Below are positions 1 to 6,728 of a DNA stretch of 37,258 nt, piece by piece. A model generated the notes under the pieces. The model saw only the letters and a list, made by a program, of their open reading frames with translations, ran no database searches and was not told where the DNA came from. Within the stretch, counting starts at the first letter, position 1; each line of letters starts with the position of its first letter. The translations under genes were made by a program, and so were the position numbers. This stretch comes from Christensenella sp. UBA1214 (lineage in GTDB: Bacteria > Bacillota > Clostridia > Christensenellales > CAG-138). The DNA lies in contig DBXK01000017.1 in the NCBI GenBank assembly GCA_002309375.1, forward strand, positions 1-37,258, read 5' to 3'.

Positions 1-26
1 GAACTTCCGGCCTCTTGAACCCCATT
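1..26. repeat. attL core (tRNA-Pro 3' fragment)
   Basis: These 26 bases are identical to 33382-33407, which runs from the T arm to the anticodon loop of the minus-strand tRNA-Pro. Identity stops at position 27 (t here, c in the tRNA). Because host genes lie to the right of the intact tRNA, this left copy should be the displaced chromosomal 3' part of the original gene. The integrase gene starts close by, as expected at the attL end. Confidence 0.9.
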
Positions 27-135
27 TATGCATCCGATATTTTTGAAGTCAGGCCGAAACCGGCGTTGTTTGTTTGAAAAATATTGCATTTGCTATAAAA
101 TATGCAAGTACGTTTCGGTTTCTTTCAAACACTAA

Positions 136-1407
136 TCAGCGCTTTGATGCGCTTTCAATCGCTTTCGAGGGTGTCAGAAGGGTGTCAGAATCTTCGCCTT
201 TCTTGGCCTTTGCATTGGCGCTGTACTTTGCAGCGAACTTGTCCATAGCAGTCGTGCTAAGCGTCTGCTTCTCCGCGCTGAGCTTCGTATAGATCCGCAT
301 CGTGGTTTCTATGCTCTCATGTCCCATCCATGTTTTAGTCGTCTGCACGTCAACGTCGGCGTCATAGCAGAGCGTGGCGAACGTGTACCGCAGATCGTGC
401 GCGGTGAATTCGACCGGGATCCATCGGCCGCCGGCTTCCTCCCGATGCAGCTTCGCGCGATCGCGCCGCCATCCCCGCGGATCCGCGGGTTCCGAGATTC
501 CGTTTGCCGCGCGTTCCATAGAGCAGCAGAAGCCGGACAGCATCCGATTGAACGCTGTTTCCGTGTACTGTTTGCCCGCAGCCGTGACGCATATCAGAGC
601 ACCGGCGGACGTATCCGGCCTGTGCGCCTGCATCAGCGCCTCAAATAGCGGAGCAAACAGAGGAACGATCCTGTCGCCAGCTTCGGTTTTCGTGGATTTG
701 ATGTTTTTGTGTTTGACGTCAAGCGACTTTTTCACGATTATCTGTTTTTTGAAAAAATCAATATCGCCCCATTTAAGCGCAAGGGCTTCACCGCGTCGCA
801 GGCCGGCCCACAGCATGAGCATGATCGGGATGCCGCCCCTGTGCCGCTCATAGTTAGCCGTAATAAGATCTATTTCAGCCTTCGGCAGAGCTCGGTGGCC
901 GGTATAGGAACCTTTAACTTTCGTTTGCTTTTCTGCCGGATTTGACGCGATTATTTTATTGTCGACGGCGGTTCGCAAAAGCTCCTTGAGGACATAGCGC
1001 TTTTTCGAGATATTGCTTTTGCTTGTGCCGGCAAGCGAAGTCATGAAAGCGGAAATATGCATCGGCTTAATATCTGCAAGATCCATTTCACCGAGACCTT
1101 TATAGTCGCATATCCGTTTGTATGTGGATGTGTACCCGTCTATGGTGTTTTGCGCGAGAGATCCTTTGTACGACTTTATCCAGACTTGCGCCCATTCCCG
1201 GAGAGTGTAGCAGCTTTTCAGCGCCGTCATATCCTGGAACGGATGCGCGAGAACATAGGCGGCGCGCTGCCGATCGGCGTCGGCCTTCGAGACGTAGCTG
1301 TAAAAATATTTCGTGATCGGCTTGCCGTTCTCGTCGATCCCGGCGCGGAGCTTGGACTGATACCGCCCGTCTTCGCGCTTCTTTGCTTTCGTTTTTGCCT
1401 TCGCCAT
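136..1407 (-). CDS. int: Tyrosine-recombinase integrase
   Basis: A 423-aa phage integrase that would catalyse recombination between attP and the tRNA-Pro attB. An N-terminal AP2-like arm-binding segment (about 10-55) is followed by a SAM-like core-binding domain (about 68-155) and a catalytic domain (about 172-385). The full active-site set is visible: R204 (AGLRRGE), K240 (STKTEAGDR), H337-x-x-R340 (HDLRYTF), H363 (WMGHES) and Y373 (RIYTKL). It is the gene closest to attL and is transcribed toward it. Its ATG overlaps the TAA of the upstream exonuclease gene (TAATG), so the two should be translationally coupled. The C-terminal codons contain the short phased repeats listed separately. Confidence 0.95.
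   Translation of the reverse strand: MAKAKTKAKKREDGRYQSKLRAGIDENGKPITKYFYSYVSKADADRQRAAYVLAHPFQDMTALKSCYTLREWAQVWIKSYKGSLAQNTIDGYTSTYKRICDYKGLGEMDLADIKPMHISAFMTSLAGTSKSNISKKRYVLKELLRTAVDNKIIASNPAEKQTKVKGSYTGHRALPKAEIDLITANYERHRGGIPIMLMLWAGLRRGEALALKWGDIDFFKKQIIVKKSLDVKHKNIKSTKTEAGDRIVPLFAPLFEALMQAHRPDTSAGALICVTAAGKQYTETAFNRMLSGFCCSMERAANGISEPADPRGWRRDRAKLHREEAGGRWIPVEFTAHDLRYTFATLCYDADVDVQTTKTWMGHESIETTMRIYTKLSAEKQTLSTTAMDKFAAKYSANAKAKKGEDSDTLLTPSKAIESASKR
140..188. repeat. Phased short repeats near attL, candidate Int/Xis arm sites
   Basis: CGCTTT occurs at 140, 150 and 160 (exact 10-bp period), followed by two copies of GGGTGTCAG at 169-177 and 180-188 (11-bp period). They lie within the 3' end of the integrase coding sequence. 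The pair GGGTGTCA also occurs twice near the other end of the prophage (33270-33277 and 33282-33289) in the same orientation. Same-orientation pairs at both ends of an integrated element are what arm-type binding sites of a lambda/Tn916-type integrase look like; the binding itself is inferred. Confidence 0.45.
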
Positions 1408-2411
1408 TATTGCACCTTCCTAAGCAGCCTCATCAGCTGCGGCTCATGGACTATCAGGATATTCGATCCTTTACCGTTGTACTCGATTGCCTTCCTCTCT
1501 TTAAAGCACTGACCGCTATCGTCGACTTCGCCCGGCTCGTGCTGCCCGACAATCAGAAAATCGGTTTTCATCGAGATTGACGGCTTAACGGTTGCACCGG
1601 CATTGACCAAAAACTGTGCGAGTTCACGCTTTGAGAAGCATTTAAACCATCCGGATAAAACAACACTCTTCCCAACGAATGGAGAACCGAATCGCAAATC
1701 ATCTGTAACAGTAATCTCACTATAACCGACGGGATCCTTGTTAACGCTGTCGCCAAAATGCCTTTCTGCATATAGCTCTGAAAACTGTTTAATTGACTGC
1801 GAGCAGTACCTACCGACTATCTCGCTGAAACTTGACTCCTTTATCTTCTTGATTTCGCCTCTCCGAACTGCCCAGTCTTTAACCCCTCGCCACATTTTAA
1901 TGCTGTTTTTTTGTATTGCTTTTTCAATACGCAGCGTGATCTCAGCGCATGCCTCCGCGTCATCCAAAGCGTTATGATGGCGGCCCATCTTCACACCGAG
2001 GTATTGAGTACACGCGACGAGAGAACGATTCGGGACAGCCGGAAACGCTGTTTTGAATAGCTCTTTGCTGCAAGTATACTTGAAGTTCGGCAATGGCAAG
2101 TTATACGCTGCAAGGCATTGATACAGGACAGACATATCAAACTGAGCGTTATGCGCGATAACAAGGCTGCTTCCGTCGAAATAACGAGCGATAGATCTCC
2201 ATACACCGGGAAACTCGGACGAATCTTTGACCATTTCCGGCGTGATACCGTGGATCTCGATGTTCTTCTTCGCAAAATATCCATACGGCGGCTTTATGAG
2301 GTGATACTCTTCCTTACCGATCATTCGGCCATCAACGCAGACGATACCGATGGAGCACGCACTTCCGTTGAATGTGTTTGCCGTTTCAAAATCTATCGCA
2401 ATAAAATCCAT
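1407..2411 (-). CDS. DnaQ-family 3'-5' exonuclease with C-terminal BRCT domain
   Basis: A 334-aa DEDD exonuclease. ExoI is D7/E9 (IDFET), ExoII contains D92 (AHNAQFD), and ExoIII has H146 and D151 (HNALDD), so all catalytic residues of a DEDDh nuclease are present. The first 165 or so residues make the nuclease; a linker leads to a BRCT domain at about 242-330 (FVGKSVVLSGWF, then a GATVKPSIS stretch). Similar exonuclease-BRCT fusions are known in Firmicutes; the BRCT usually mediates DNA or protein binding. Its position between repressor and integrase suggests expression in the lysogen. Its role (repair, recombination, or a defence-like moron) cannot be read from sequence. RBS aaaggag precedes the ATG. 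Confidence 0.85.
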   Translation of the reverse strand: MDFIAIDFETANTFNGSACSIGIVCVDGRMIGKEEYHLIKPPYGYFAKKNIEIHGITPEMVKDSSEFPGVWRSIARYFDGSSLVIAHNAQFDMSVLYQCLAAYNLPLPNFKYTCSKELFKTAFPAVPNRSLVACTQYLGVKMGRHHNALDDAEACAEITLRIEKAIQKNSIKMWRGVKDWAVRRGEIKKIKESSFSEIVGRYCSQSIKQFSELYAERHFGDSVNKDPVGYSEITVTDDLRFGSPFVGKSVVLSGWFKCFSKRELAQFLVNAGATVKPSISMKTDFLIVGQHEPGEVDDSGQCFKERKAIEYNGKGSNILIVHEPQLMRLLRKVQ

Positions 2412-2438
2412 GGAGCTCCTTTTCTGACAGACAGCATA

Positions 2439-2468
2439 AGTATATCAATTATTTTATACTCATTTCAA
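2439..2468 (-). promoter_or_regulatory. Candidate promoter for exonuclease-integrase
   Basis: On the minus strand TTGAAA (2468-2463) and TATACT (2444-2439) are separated by 18 bp, just upstream of the exonuclease start and overlapping the stop of the zinc-ribbon gene. This would let exonuclease and integrase be transcribed separately from the repressor operon. Confidence 0.4.
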
Positions 2469-2851
2469 TAATTTCGCAACTCTGCAACAATAGCTCCGGT
2501 TATTCGGTTCCACTTTACATAGATAGTCATATCACTATTCAAATCTATATCCAGATCTCGATGGCGGAATCCCATGTATAACTCTATGCTGTGCGGTCCT
2601 GCAGGAAGCTCGATTTTGATGCTCTGCCCGTTTCCAAGCGATCTATGATCATTTCCATCAATAAGGCAGTTTATAGGCGGATTCACGAGAAAAAGCTGGC
2701 TTTCGCGGAAGATCGTCACTATGTGCATACGCGAAGACGGCCCTTGAAATCTCTGAGATTGCTGCCGCGGAGGCAAAACAAGTTTCGCGCCGCAGGTCGA
2801 GCAAAACGCGCTTTCGTCCGGATTAGGTGCACCGCATTTATTACAATACAT
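2465..2851 (-). CDS. Zinc-ribbon protein of the lysogeny module
   Basis: A 128-aa protein that begins with a zinc ribbon of the zinc_ribbon_2 type: C3-x2-C6 and C17-x2-C20 (MYCNKCG and FCSTCGAK). After a Gln/Ser/Arg linker comes a roughly 80-residue beta-rich domain (about 45-128) with alternating hydrophobic strands and an LPAGPHSIEL segment resembling PEGA-like carrier domains. No catalytic motif or membrane segment is visible. It lies 14 bp downstream of the CI-like repressor in the same direction and is probably co-transcribed from the repressor promoter. Function unknown; it could be a lysogenic-conversion gene. Confidence 0.7.
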   Translation of the reverse strand: MYCNKCGAPNPDESAFCSTCGAKLVLPPRQQSQRFQGPSSRMHIVTIFRESQLFLVNPPINCLIDGNDHRSLGNGQSIKIELPAGPHSIELYMGFRHRDLDIDLNSDMTIYVKWNRITGAIVAELRNY

Positions 2852-2865
2852 TGCCGTCGGCCTCC

Positions 2866-3477
2866 TTATGGTTTCCTTCTGATTTCAACGACGACGCCGG
2901 CAATGGCGATCGGATCGTCGCCGGGATAATAAGTGCGCGGATTATAGGCCGGGTTCAGCGGCTGGAGGCGGATACCGCCGTCGTCGAGGAAGACGACCTT
3001 CTTCAGCGTGGCATCGTACCCATTGACGTATACGACAGCGTCCTGTCCGGATTCGCAGGTAGGCTGCTGCAGAACGATAATGATATCGCCGTCAAGATAT
3101 TTCGGATACATGCTGTCGCCTTTAACGACCGTCGCAAAATACTTTTGCCCGCCCTTGCCCCACTCCGCAGGGACTTCCTCATAATCGATCACTTCATCAA
3201 TGACTTCGAGCGGCACGCCGGCAGGGACACGCGGATAAACCTTTACGCGAATAGCTTCTTTCCCGAGCGAGATCGGCGTGATGTTGTTCTCTTCGCGGCC
3301 GAGGATATAATCCGTACTGACGTGAAAGAATTCCGCGAGTTCAACGAGCGTAGCGCCTGACGGCACTACTGCACCGCGCTCCAACTGACTTATGAGTGTT
3401 TGATGTACCGATAGCTTATTAGCCAATTCAGCTTGAGATAACCCGCGCTGTTTTCGCAAAAACTTGATATTATTCAT
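2866..3477 (-). CDS. CI-like repressor (XRE HTH + S24/LexA peptidase)
   Basis: A 203-aa repressor with an N-terminal XRE helix-turn-helix (about 4-58; LSQAELANKLSVHQTLISQ) and a C-terminal S24 self-cleavage domain (about 80-200). The serine is S122 (GDSMYP), the lysine K159 (TLKKV), and a candidate Ala-Gly cleavage site is A86-G87 (VPAGVP). RecA-stimulated autocleavage and SOS induction are known for this family and inferred here. The ATG has a clear RBS (aaggaga) and faces a divergent operator region shared with the Cro-like gene. The HTH recognition helix resembles that of the Cro-like protein (both contain NVHQT/SVHQT), consistent with shared operators. Confidence 0.92.
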   Translation of the reverse strand: MNNIKFLRKQRGLSQAELANKLSVHQTLISQLERGAVVPSGATLVELAEFFHVSTDYILGREENNITPISLGKEAIRVKVYPRVPAGVPLEVIDEVIDYEEVPAEWGKGGQKYFATVVKGDSMYPKYLDGDIIIVLQQPTCESGQDAVVYVNGYDATLKKVVFLDDGGIRLQPLNPAYNPRTYYPGDDPIAIAGVVVEIRRKP

Positions 3478-3492
3478 GTAATCACTCTCCTT

Positions 3493-3564
3493 GTTACTAT
3501 TTTAATAGATAAACTAATATTATTCAAGCAAATATTTTGCTGAAAATATGAATATTACTATTGA
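3493..3564. promoter_or_regulatory. Candidate CI/Cro operator region
   Basis: The AT-rich space between the divergent promoters holds the motif TTACTATT at both ends (about 3494-3501 and 3555-3562) and a near-palindrome gcaaatattttgc at 3528-3540 midway. The repeated short motifs fit operators for the two XRE proteins, but assignment is by position only. Confidence 0.4.
3499..3527 (-). promoter_or_regulatory. Repressor promoter (PRM-like)
   Basis: Minus-strand -35 TTGAAT (3527-3522) and -10 TAAAAT (3504-3499) with a 17-bp spacer, upstream of the CI-like gene. Confidence 0.6.
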
Positions 3565-3589
3565 CATCTGCAAATTCATCATTTAAAAT
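3561..3589 (+). promoter_or_regulatory. Early rightward promoter (PR-like)
   Basis: A perfect TTGACA (3561-3566), a 17-bp spacer and TAAAAT (3584-3589) lie upstream of the Cro-like gene. The -35 region abuts one of the TTACTATT motifs, so repressor binding there would block transcription of the early operon. Confidence 0.75.
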
Positions 3590-3623
3590 AAGAGTATAGA
3601 TATTATTTCAAGGTGGTAATACC

Positions 3624-3809
3624 GTGAATATTAAGAGTTACAGGCTTAAAGCCGGGCTCACTCAAACCGAGCTTGCGAAACAGATGAATGTTCATCAGAC
3701 CGCGGTCGCTCAGTGGGAAACCGGCAGGACAGCACCATCAACGGAAAAGCTAATCCGTTTGGCTTCGCTGTTCAAGTGTTCGATTGAAGATCTGCTCAAA
3801 ACAGAATAG
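3624..3809 (+). CDS. Cro-like XRE repressor
   Basis: A 61-aa protein that is almost entirely one XRE helix-turn-helix domain (LTQTELAKQMNVHQTAVAQW). The start is GTG with RBS aaggtgg six to seven bases upstream; no ATG gives a better start. It is the first gene of the rightward operon and diverges from the CI-like repressor, the classic position of Cro. Cro normally shuts down repressor synthesis and commits the phage to lytic growth; that role is inferred from position and size. Confidence 0.85.
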   Translation: MNIKSYRLKAGLTQTELAKQMNVHQTAVAQWETGRTAPSTEKLIRLASLFKCSIEDLLKTE

Positions 3810-3818
3810 GAGGCACGC

Positions 3819-4142
3819 ATGGAAAAATTTTACACCGCCGATGAAGTCGCGGAAATGCTCGGGATCGCGAAAACGAGCGTGCATAAGCTCTGCCGCAACG
3901 GCGAGATGAGCTGCATCCGGATCGGCAGCAAGCCTCCGGAAGGCGCAAGGGACACTCGTCAGTATCGCTTCACGGAATCCGATATCAGCGATTACATGAC
4001 CCGCGGACGTCAGATCCATGAAGCGGTCTCGCATGTCAAGGATCCTGATATTAAGGAGTGGCGTCGCAGCTCAATCCTGGCGGCGCAGGCGAAACAAGCG
4101 AAACTGCTCGAACTTCAGCGCAGAGCCGAAGCCGGAGCTTGA
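3819..4142 (+). CDS. Excisionase-family (MerR/HTH_17-like) DNA-binding protein
   Basis: A 107-aa protein with an N-terminal winged HTH of the excisionase/MerR type (about 3-60: YTADEVAEMLGIAKTSVHKLCRNGEM, with an IRIGS wing), then a charged helical tail. Members of this fold include phage Xis proteins and transcription regulators. Its place as second early gene suggests a directionality factor that would bend DNA at the att arms during excision, but a transcriptional role is equally possible. RBS aggaggcacgc directly precedes the ATG. Confidence 0.65.
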   Translation: MEKFYTADEVAEMLGIAKTSVHKLCRNGEMSCIRIGSKPPEGARDTRQYRFTESDISDYMTRGRQIHEAVSHVKDPDIKEWRRSSILAAQAKQAKLLELQRRAEAGA

Positions 4143-4160
4143 ACACATAAGGAGGTACAC

Positions 4161-4421
4161 ATGCACAGAATCACATCGAAACACCGCCGTCGGCTCAAAA
4201 GGCCCGTTCGCGCCGCCATCGAGTATTTGACCGTGATTGCGGCCGATATCCTGATCTACGCGCTTTGGCTGCGTCCTTACGCAATCGCGCAGCGCGGCAG
4301 CGCGCTCTACGGAGGCGAGTTTCTCTTCGTCTTCACGTTCCCGTTTATGTGGGCGATGATGAAGACCGCCGTCCGCGACGTCCGCGAATGGTTCCGCGAT
4401 CCGGAGGTGTGGGAAAGATGA
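4161..4421 (+). CDS. Small membrane protein, unknown function
   Basis: An 86-aa protein with a very basic N-terminus (residues 3-18, rich in Arg/Lys) and two likely transmembrane segments at about 20-42 and 50-70, followed by a charged C-terminus (RDVREWFRDPEVWER). By the positive-inside rule both ends would be cytoplasmic. RBS aaggaggtacac lies just before the ATG. The stop overlaps the next start (ATGA). No family recognised; early phage membrane proteins of this kind sometimes mediate superinfection exclusion, but nothing here proves it. Confidence 0.6.
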   Translation: MHRITSKHRRRLKRPVRAAIEYLTVIAADILIYALWLRPYAIAQRGSALYGGEFLFVFTFPFMWAMMKTAVRDVREWFRDPEVWER

Positions 4422-4723
4422 ACGACACCATAAAAGCCAAGAACGGCGGATACCGCGTTGTAAAAGTTCGCAACGTGCTCACCGGCAAGACCGGCTACAG
4501 AATCGACGACGGATCGCAGCCGCTGTTCGTGGCCGAAAAGGTCGATTTCGATGAATTTGAGTGGAACCGGGACGGCAACGAGTGCTTCGCGCTCTGCGAG
4601 GTTTTCACGGATCGCGACGGCGGGCAGTGGATCTATTGGCGCGACGAGGAGGTCGACGCCGATTATATCACGCCGGTCCCGAGTCAGAACAAGATGCGGC
4701 CGCGGAGGTGCGCTCATGAGTAA
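4418..4723 (+). CDS. Hypothetical early protein
   Basis: A 101-aa protein started at the ATG at 4418, which overlaps the preceding stop (ATGA) and has ggaggtg upstream; the longer in-frame extension back to 4265 overlaps the membrane-protein gene and reads as a low-complexity Arg-rich shadow. The product is acidic with many aromatic residues (FDEFEW, QWIYWRDEE). No known domain recognised. Its last seven bases overlap the following DUF3846 gene. Confidence 0.55.
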   Translation: MNDTIKAKNGGYRVVKVRNVLTGKTGYRIDDGSQPLFVAEKVDFDEFEWNRDGNECFALCEVFTDRDGGQWIYWRDEEVDADYITPVPSQNKMRPRRCAHE

Positions 4724-5204
4724 CATCATCAAGGTCCTGATCAAAGAGCCCTTTAAGCCGGCTTACTACGACGAGATTCCGAACGAGCTGCATATACTGC
4801 AGTTTTATGTCGGCGCCGATATCGAGACCGTCCGCGTCGCGTCGGACGTGATCGCGATCGTCAACGGGGAAAGCTTGATCTACGGATTACCGCTGAACGT
4901 CATGATCAATGGCCATTATCTCTTCGGTACGGTGATCCTCGCAGGCGTCGATGAGAGCGGCGAGGAATTCGCAAGTCTACCCGAGTCGATGCAGAAGCCG
5001 GCATATGTGCGGGCTGCCTTGCCAGGCATTTTCGAAAAGCAAAAGACCCGCCGGTGCCCGATCTGCAAGCGCGAGTATTCCACCCGGCCCGCCATCTCCC
5101 GCCGCAAGCCTATCGAGATCTGCCCGGAGTGCGGCCAGCAGGAAGCGCTCGAGGACTACTGGCAGGCCTGTCAGAAGCAGAAGAACGCCGCAAGGGAGGG
5201 CTGA
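4716..5204 (+). CDS. DUF3846-domain protein with C-terminal zinc ribbon
   Basis: A 162-aa protein. Residues about 3-95 resemble DUF3846 (IIKVLIKEP at the start, a conserved LQFYVGADIETVRV segment and a GLPLN motif), a domain common in phage and conjugative-element early regions and of unknown function. The C-terminal part adds CPIC and CPEC pairs about 25 residues apart, a likely zinc ribbon. The start at 4716 is chosen because it has gcggaggtg upstream and begins the domain; the extension to 4551 is in a different gene's territory. Confidence 0.65.
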   Translation: MSNIIKVLIKEPFKPAYYDEIPNELHILQFYVGADIETVRVASDVIAIVNGESLIYGLPLNVMINGHYLFGTVILAGVDESGEEFASLPESMQKPAYVRAALPGIFEKQKTRRCPICKREYSTRPAISRRKPIEICPECGQQEALEDYWQACQKQKNAAREG

Positions 5205-5207
5205 GGG

Positions 5208-5759
5208 ATGAAGGCTGTTATGCTCAGTATTAAACCCGCCTGGGTCGAACTGATCGCCGCGGGAAAGAAGACGCTCGAGATACGCAAAACTCGGCCGAAG
5301 ATCGAGCCACCATTCAAGTGCTTCATATATGAGACGAAATCTCCGCGCGATACGCTGTTCGAGAAAAGTGAAATTCGCACGCTTCATTATGGCCGCGGGA
5401 AGGTCGTCGGAGAGTTCATATGCGACTCGGTTTTCCCTCTCTCTATCGAGGTCAACAGTCCAAGCGTTTTTAATCCTCCGATAGAGTTTCCCGGCGCTGC
5501 TATGACCGATGCGGACATCCGCGCCCATCTTGGAAACGGTAAAACCGGATATGCCTGGTGTATCTCGGAACTTGAAATATACAGCAAACCGAAACGATTA
5601 GATTCCTTCCTGAAACCGTGTGGTTATGACGGGCCCTGCTCAACATGCAAAAGGTTCGACGGTCTTGCGCTGGATTGCATATCCGGCATTACCCGTCCGC
5701 CACAATCATGGTTCTATGTCGAAGCTCTCGGAGGTGAATCCCATGCCGCGACCGATTGA
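5208..5759 (+). CDS. ASCH-domain protein
   Basis: A 183-aa protein whose first 115 or so residues match the ASCH fold (LSIKPAWVELIAAGKKTLEIRKTRP, then YETKSP and GKVVGEF). ASCH domains are PUA-like beta barrels that bind RNA or modified nucleotides, and some have nuclease activity. The C-terminal 50 residues hold three cysteines (PCSTCKRF, LDCISG), perhaps metal-binding. The ATG has a good RBS (gggaggg, 7-bp spacing) 3 bp after the previous stop. Such genes are frequent in clostridial prophages; the substrate is unknown. Confidence 0.75.
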   Translation: MKAVMLSIKPAWVELIAAGKKTLEIRKTRPKIEPPFKCFIYETKSPRDTLFEKSEIRTLHYGRGKVVGEFICDSVFPLSIEVNSPSVFNPPIEFPGAAMTDADIRAHLGNGKTGYAWCISELEIYSKPKRLDSFLKPCGYDGPCSTCKRFDGLALDCISGITRPPQSWFYVEALGGESHAATD

Positions 5760-5979
5760 CAAGACCGAGAAGATCTACTGCGTCGAGTATCGCAAAGACG
5801 GCGGGGATCCGGCTCTGCGGAGATACATCTGCAAGGCGCCTGACCCGCGGGAAGCCGAGCGTATGGCGCGCATGGCCGTCGGCCGGGATATCCGGATCGA
5901 CCGCACTCCTCGCGTTATGGAGCGCGGCGCCGCAAGCTATGCGCTAAGCATGTACGCCGGGTTCACAGGAACAATATGA
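5743..5979 (+). CDS. Hypothetical early protein
   Basis: A 78-aa basic protein begun at the ATG at 5743, which has a strong RBS (ggaggtg, 5730-5736); the frame is open farther upstream to 5620 but that part lies inside the ASCH gene. It overlaps the ASCH gene by 17 bp and the next gene by 4 bp (ATGA). It contains a helical segment (DPREAERMARMAVG) but no recognised domain. Confidence 0.5.
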   Translation: MPRPIDKTEKIYCVEYRKDGGDPALRRYICKAPDPREAERMARMAVGRDIRIDRTPRVMERGAASYALSMYAGFTGTI

Positions 5980-6728
5980 TGGAACCTGTCAATTACGAAA
6001 TGCTATTCATGGATAGCTTTAAAATGTTGTGCACTCATCGCAGCGCTTGGCAAGTCTGGGCTGATTTCGTAACTGTCGCAGCTATATCCATTTCGAACGT
6101 GCTGGAATCAGATGTTGATATATTCAAGGCTCGCGAGAGGGAAGCCAAAGACTGCGGTGAAAGGCTAGGAGACAATGAGACGCTTACCAAGCTTTTCAAT
6201 ATCATCGTTTCCGCATTGGAGAGCAATCCGCGGCAAGATTTTCTCGGCAGCCTGTATATGCACCTCGAACTTGGCAGCCATTGGAAGGGCCAATTTTTCA
6301 CTCCCTATCATGTTTGCGAATTGATGGCGGGGCTCGGCGCTAACGATCGGATCGAGGAGCTTAAGAACGGACATTGGATCTCAGTAAATGACTGCGCATG
6401 CGGTGCAGGAGCGACGCTCCTCGCAATGGCCAACAAGCTCCGAGAGGCAGGCATCAACTATCAAGAGCGCGTCCTGTTTGTCGCGCAGGACATCGACCGG
6501 ATTACGGGCATGATGTGCTATATTCAGCTCTCACTGCTCGGTTGTCCCGGATATGTTGTGATCGCTGATTCGCTATGCAACCCACTGACGGGAAGAAGCC
6601 CATTGATGCCAGCATTGCGTCCGGGACAGGAGATCTGGTGTACGCCGATGTTCTACACTGATACTTGGCATTACCGTCGTCTCATCAAGCGTATTACAGG
6701 AGGCCCATATGACGGACATAAAGAATGA
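5976..6728 (+). CDS. N6-adenine methylase-like protein lacking the NPPY motif
   Basis: A 250-aa protein related to HsdM/N6-DNA methylases. It has the GQFFTPYHVCELMA entry motif (about 107-120) and a SAM-binding motif I (NDCACGAGATLLAMANKL, about 138-155), then QDID, where an acidic residue would contact SAM. Where motif IV (NPPY/F) should follow the ADSL strand (about 205-215), the sequence reads CNPLTGRSPLM and later EIWCTPMFY; no NPP[YFW] is present. It is therefore likely SAM-binding but not a standard methyltransferase, or a binding/regulatory protein. Lower GC than the flanks. Overlaps the following recombinase gene by 20 bp. Confidence 0.75.
   Translation: MMEPVNYEMLFMDSFKMLCTHRSAWQVWADFVTVAAISISNVLESDVDIFKAREREAKDCGERLGDNETLTKLFNIIVSALESNPRQDFLGSLYMHLELGSHWKGQFFTPYHVCELMAGLGANDRIEELKNGHWISVNDCACGAGATLLAMANKLREAGINYQERVLFVAQDIDRITGMMCYIQLSLLGCPGYVVIADSLCNPLTGRSPLMPALRPGQEIWCTPMFYTDTWHYRRLIKRITGGPYDGHKE

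Noticed and set aside
5976..6728. Complete type I restriction-modification methylase (HsdM)
   Set aside because: Too short, no NPPY/F motif, and no HsdS or HsdR nearby.
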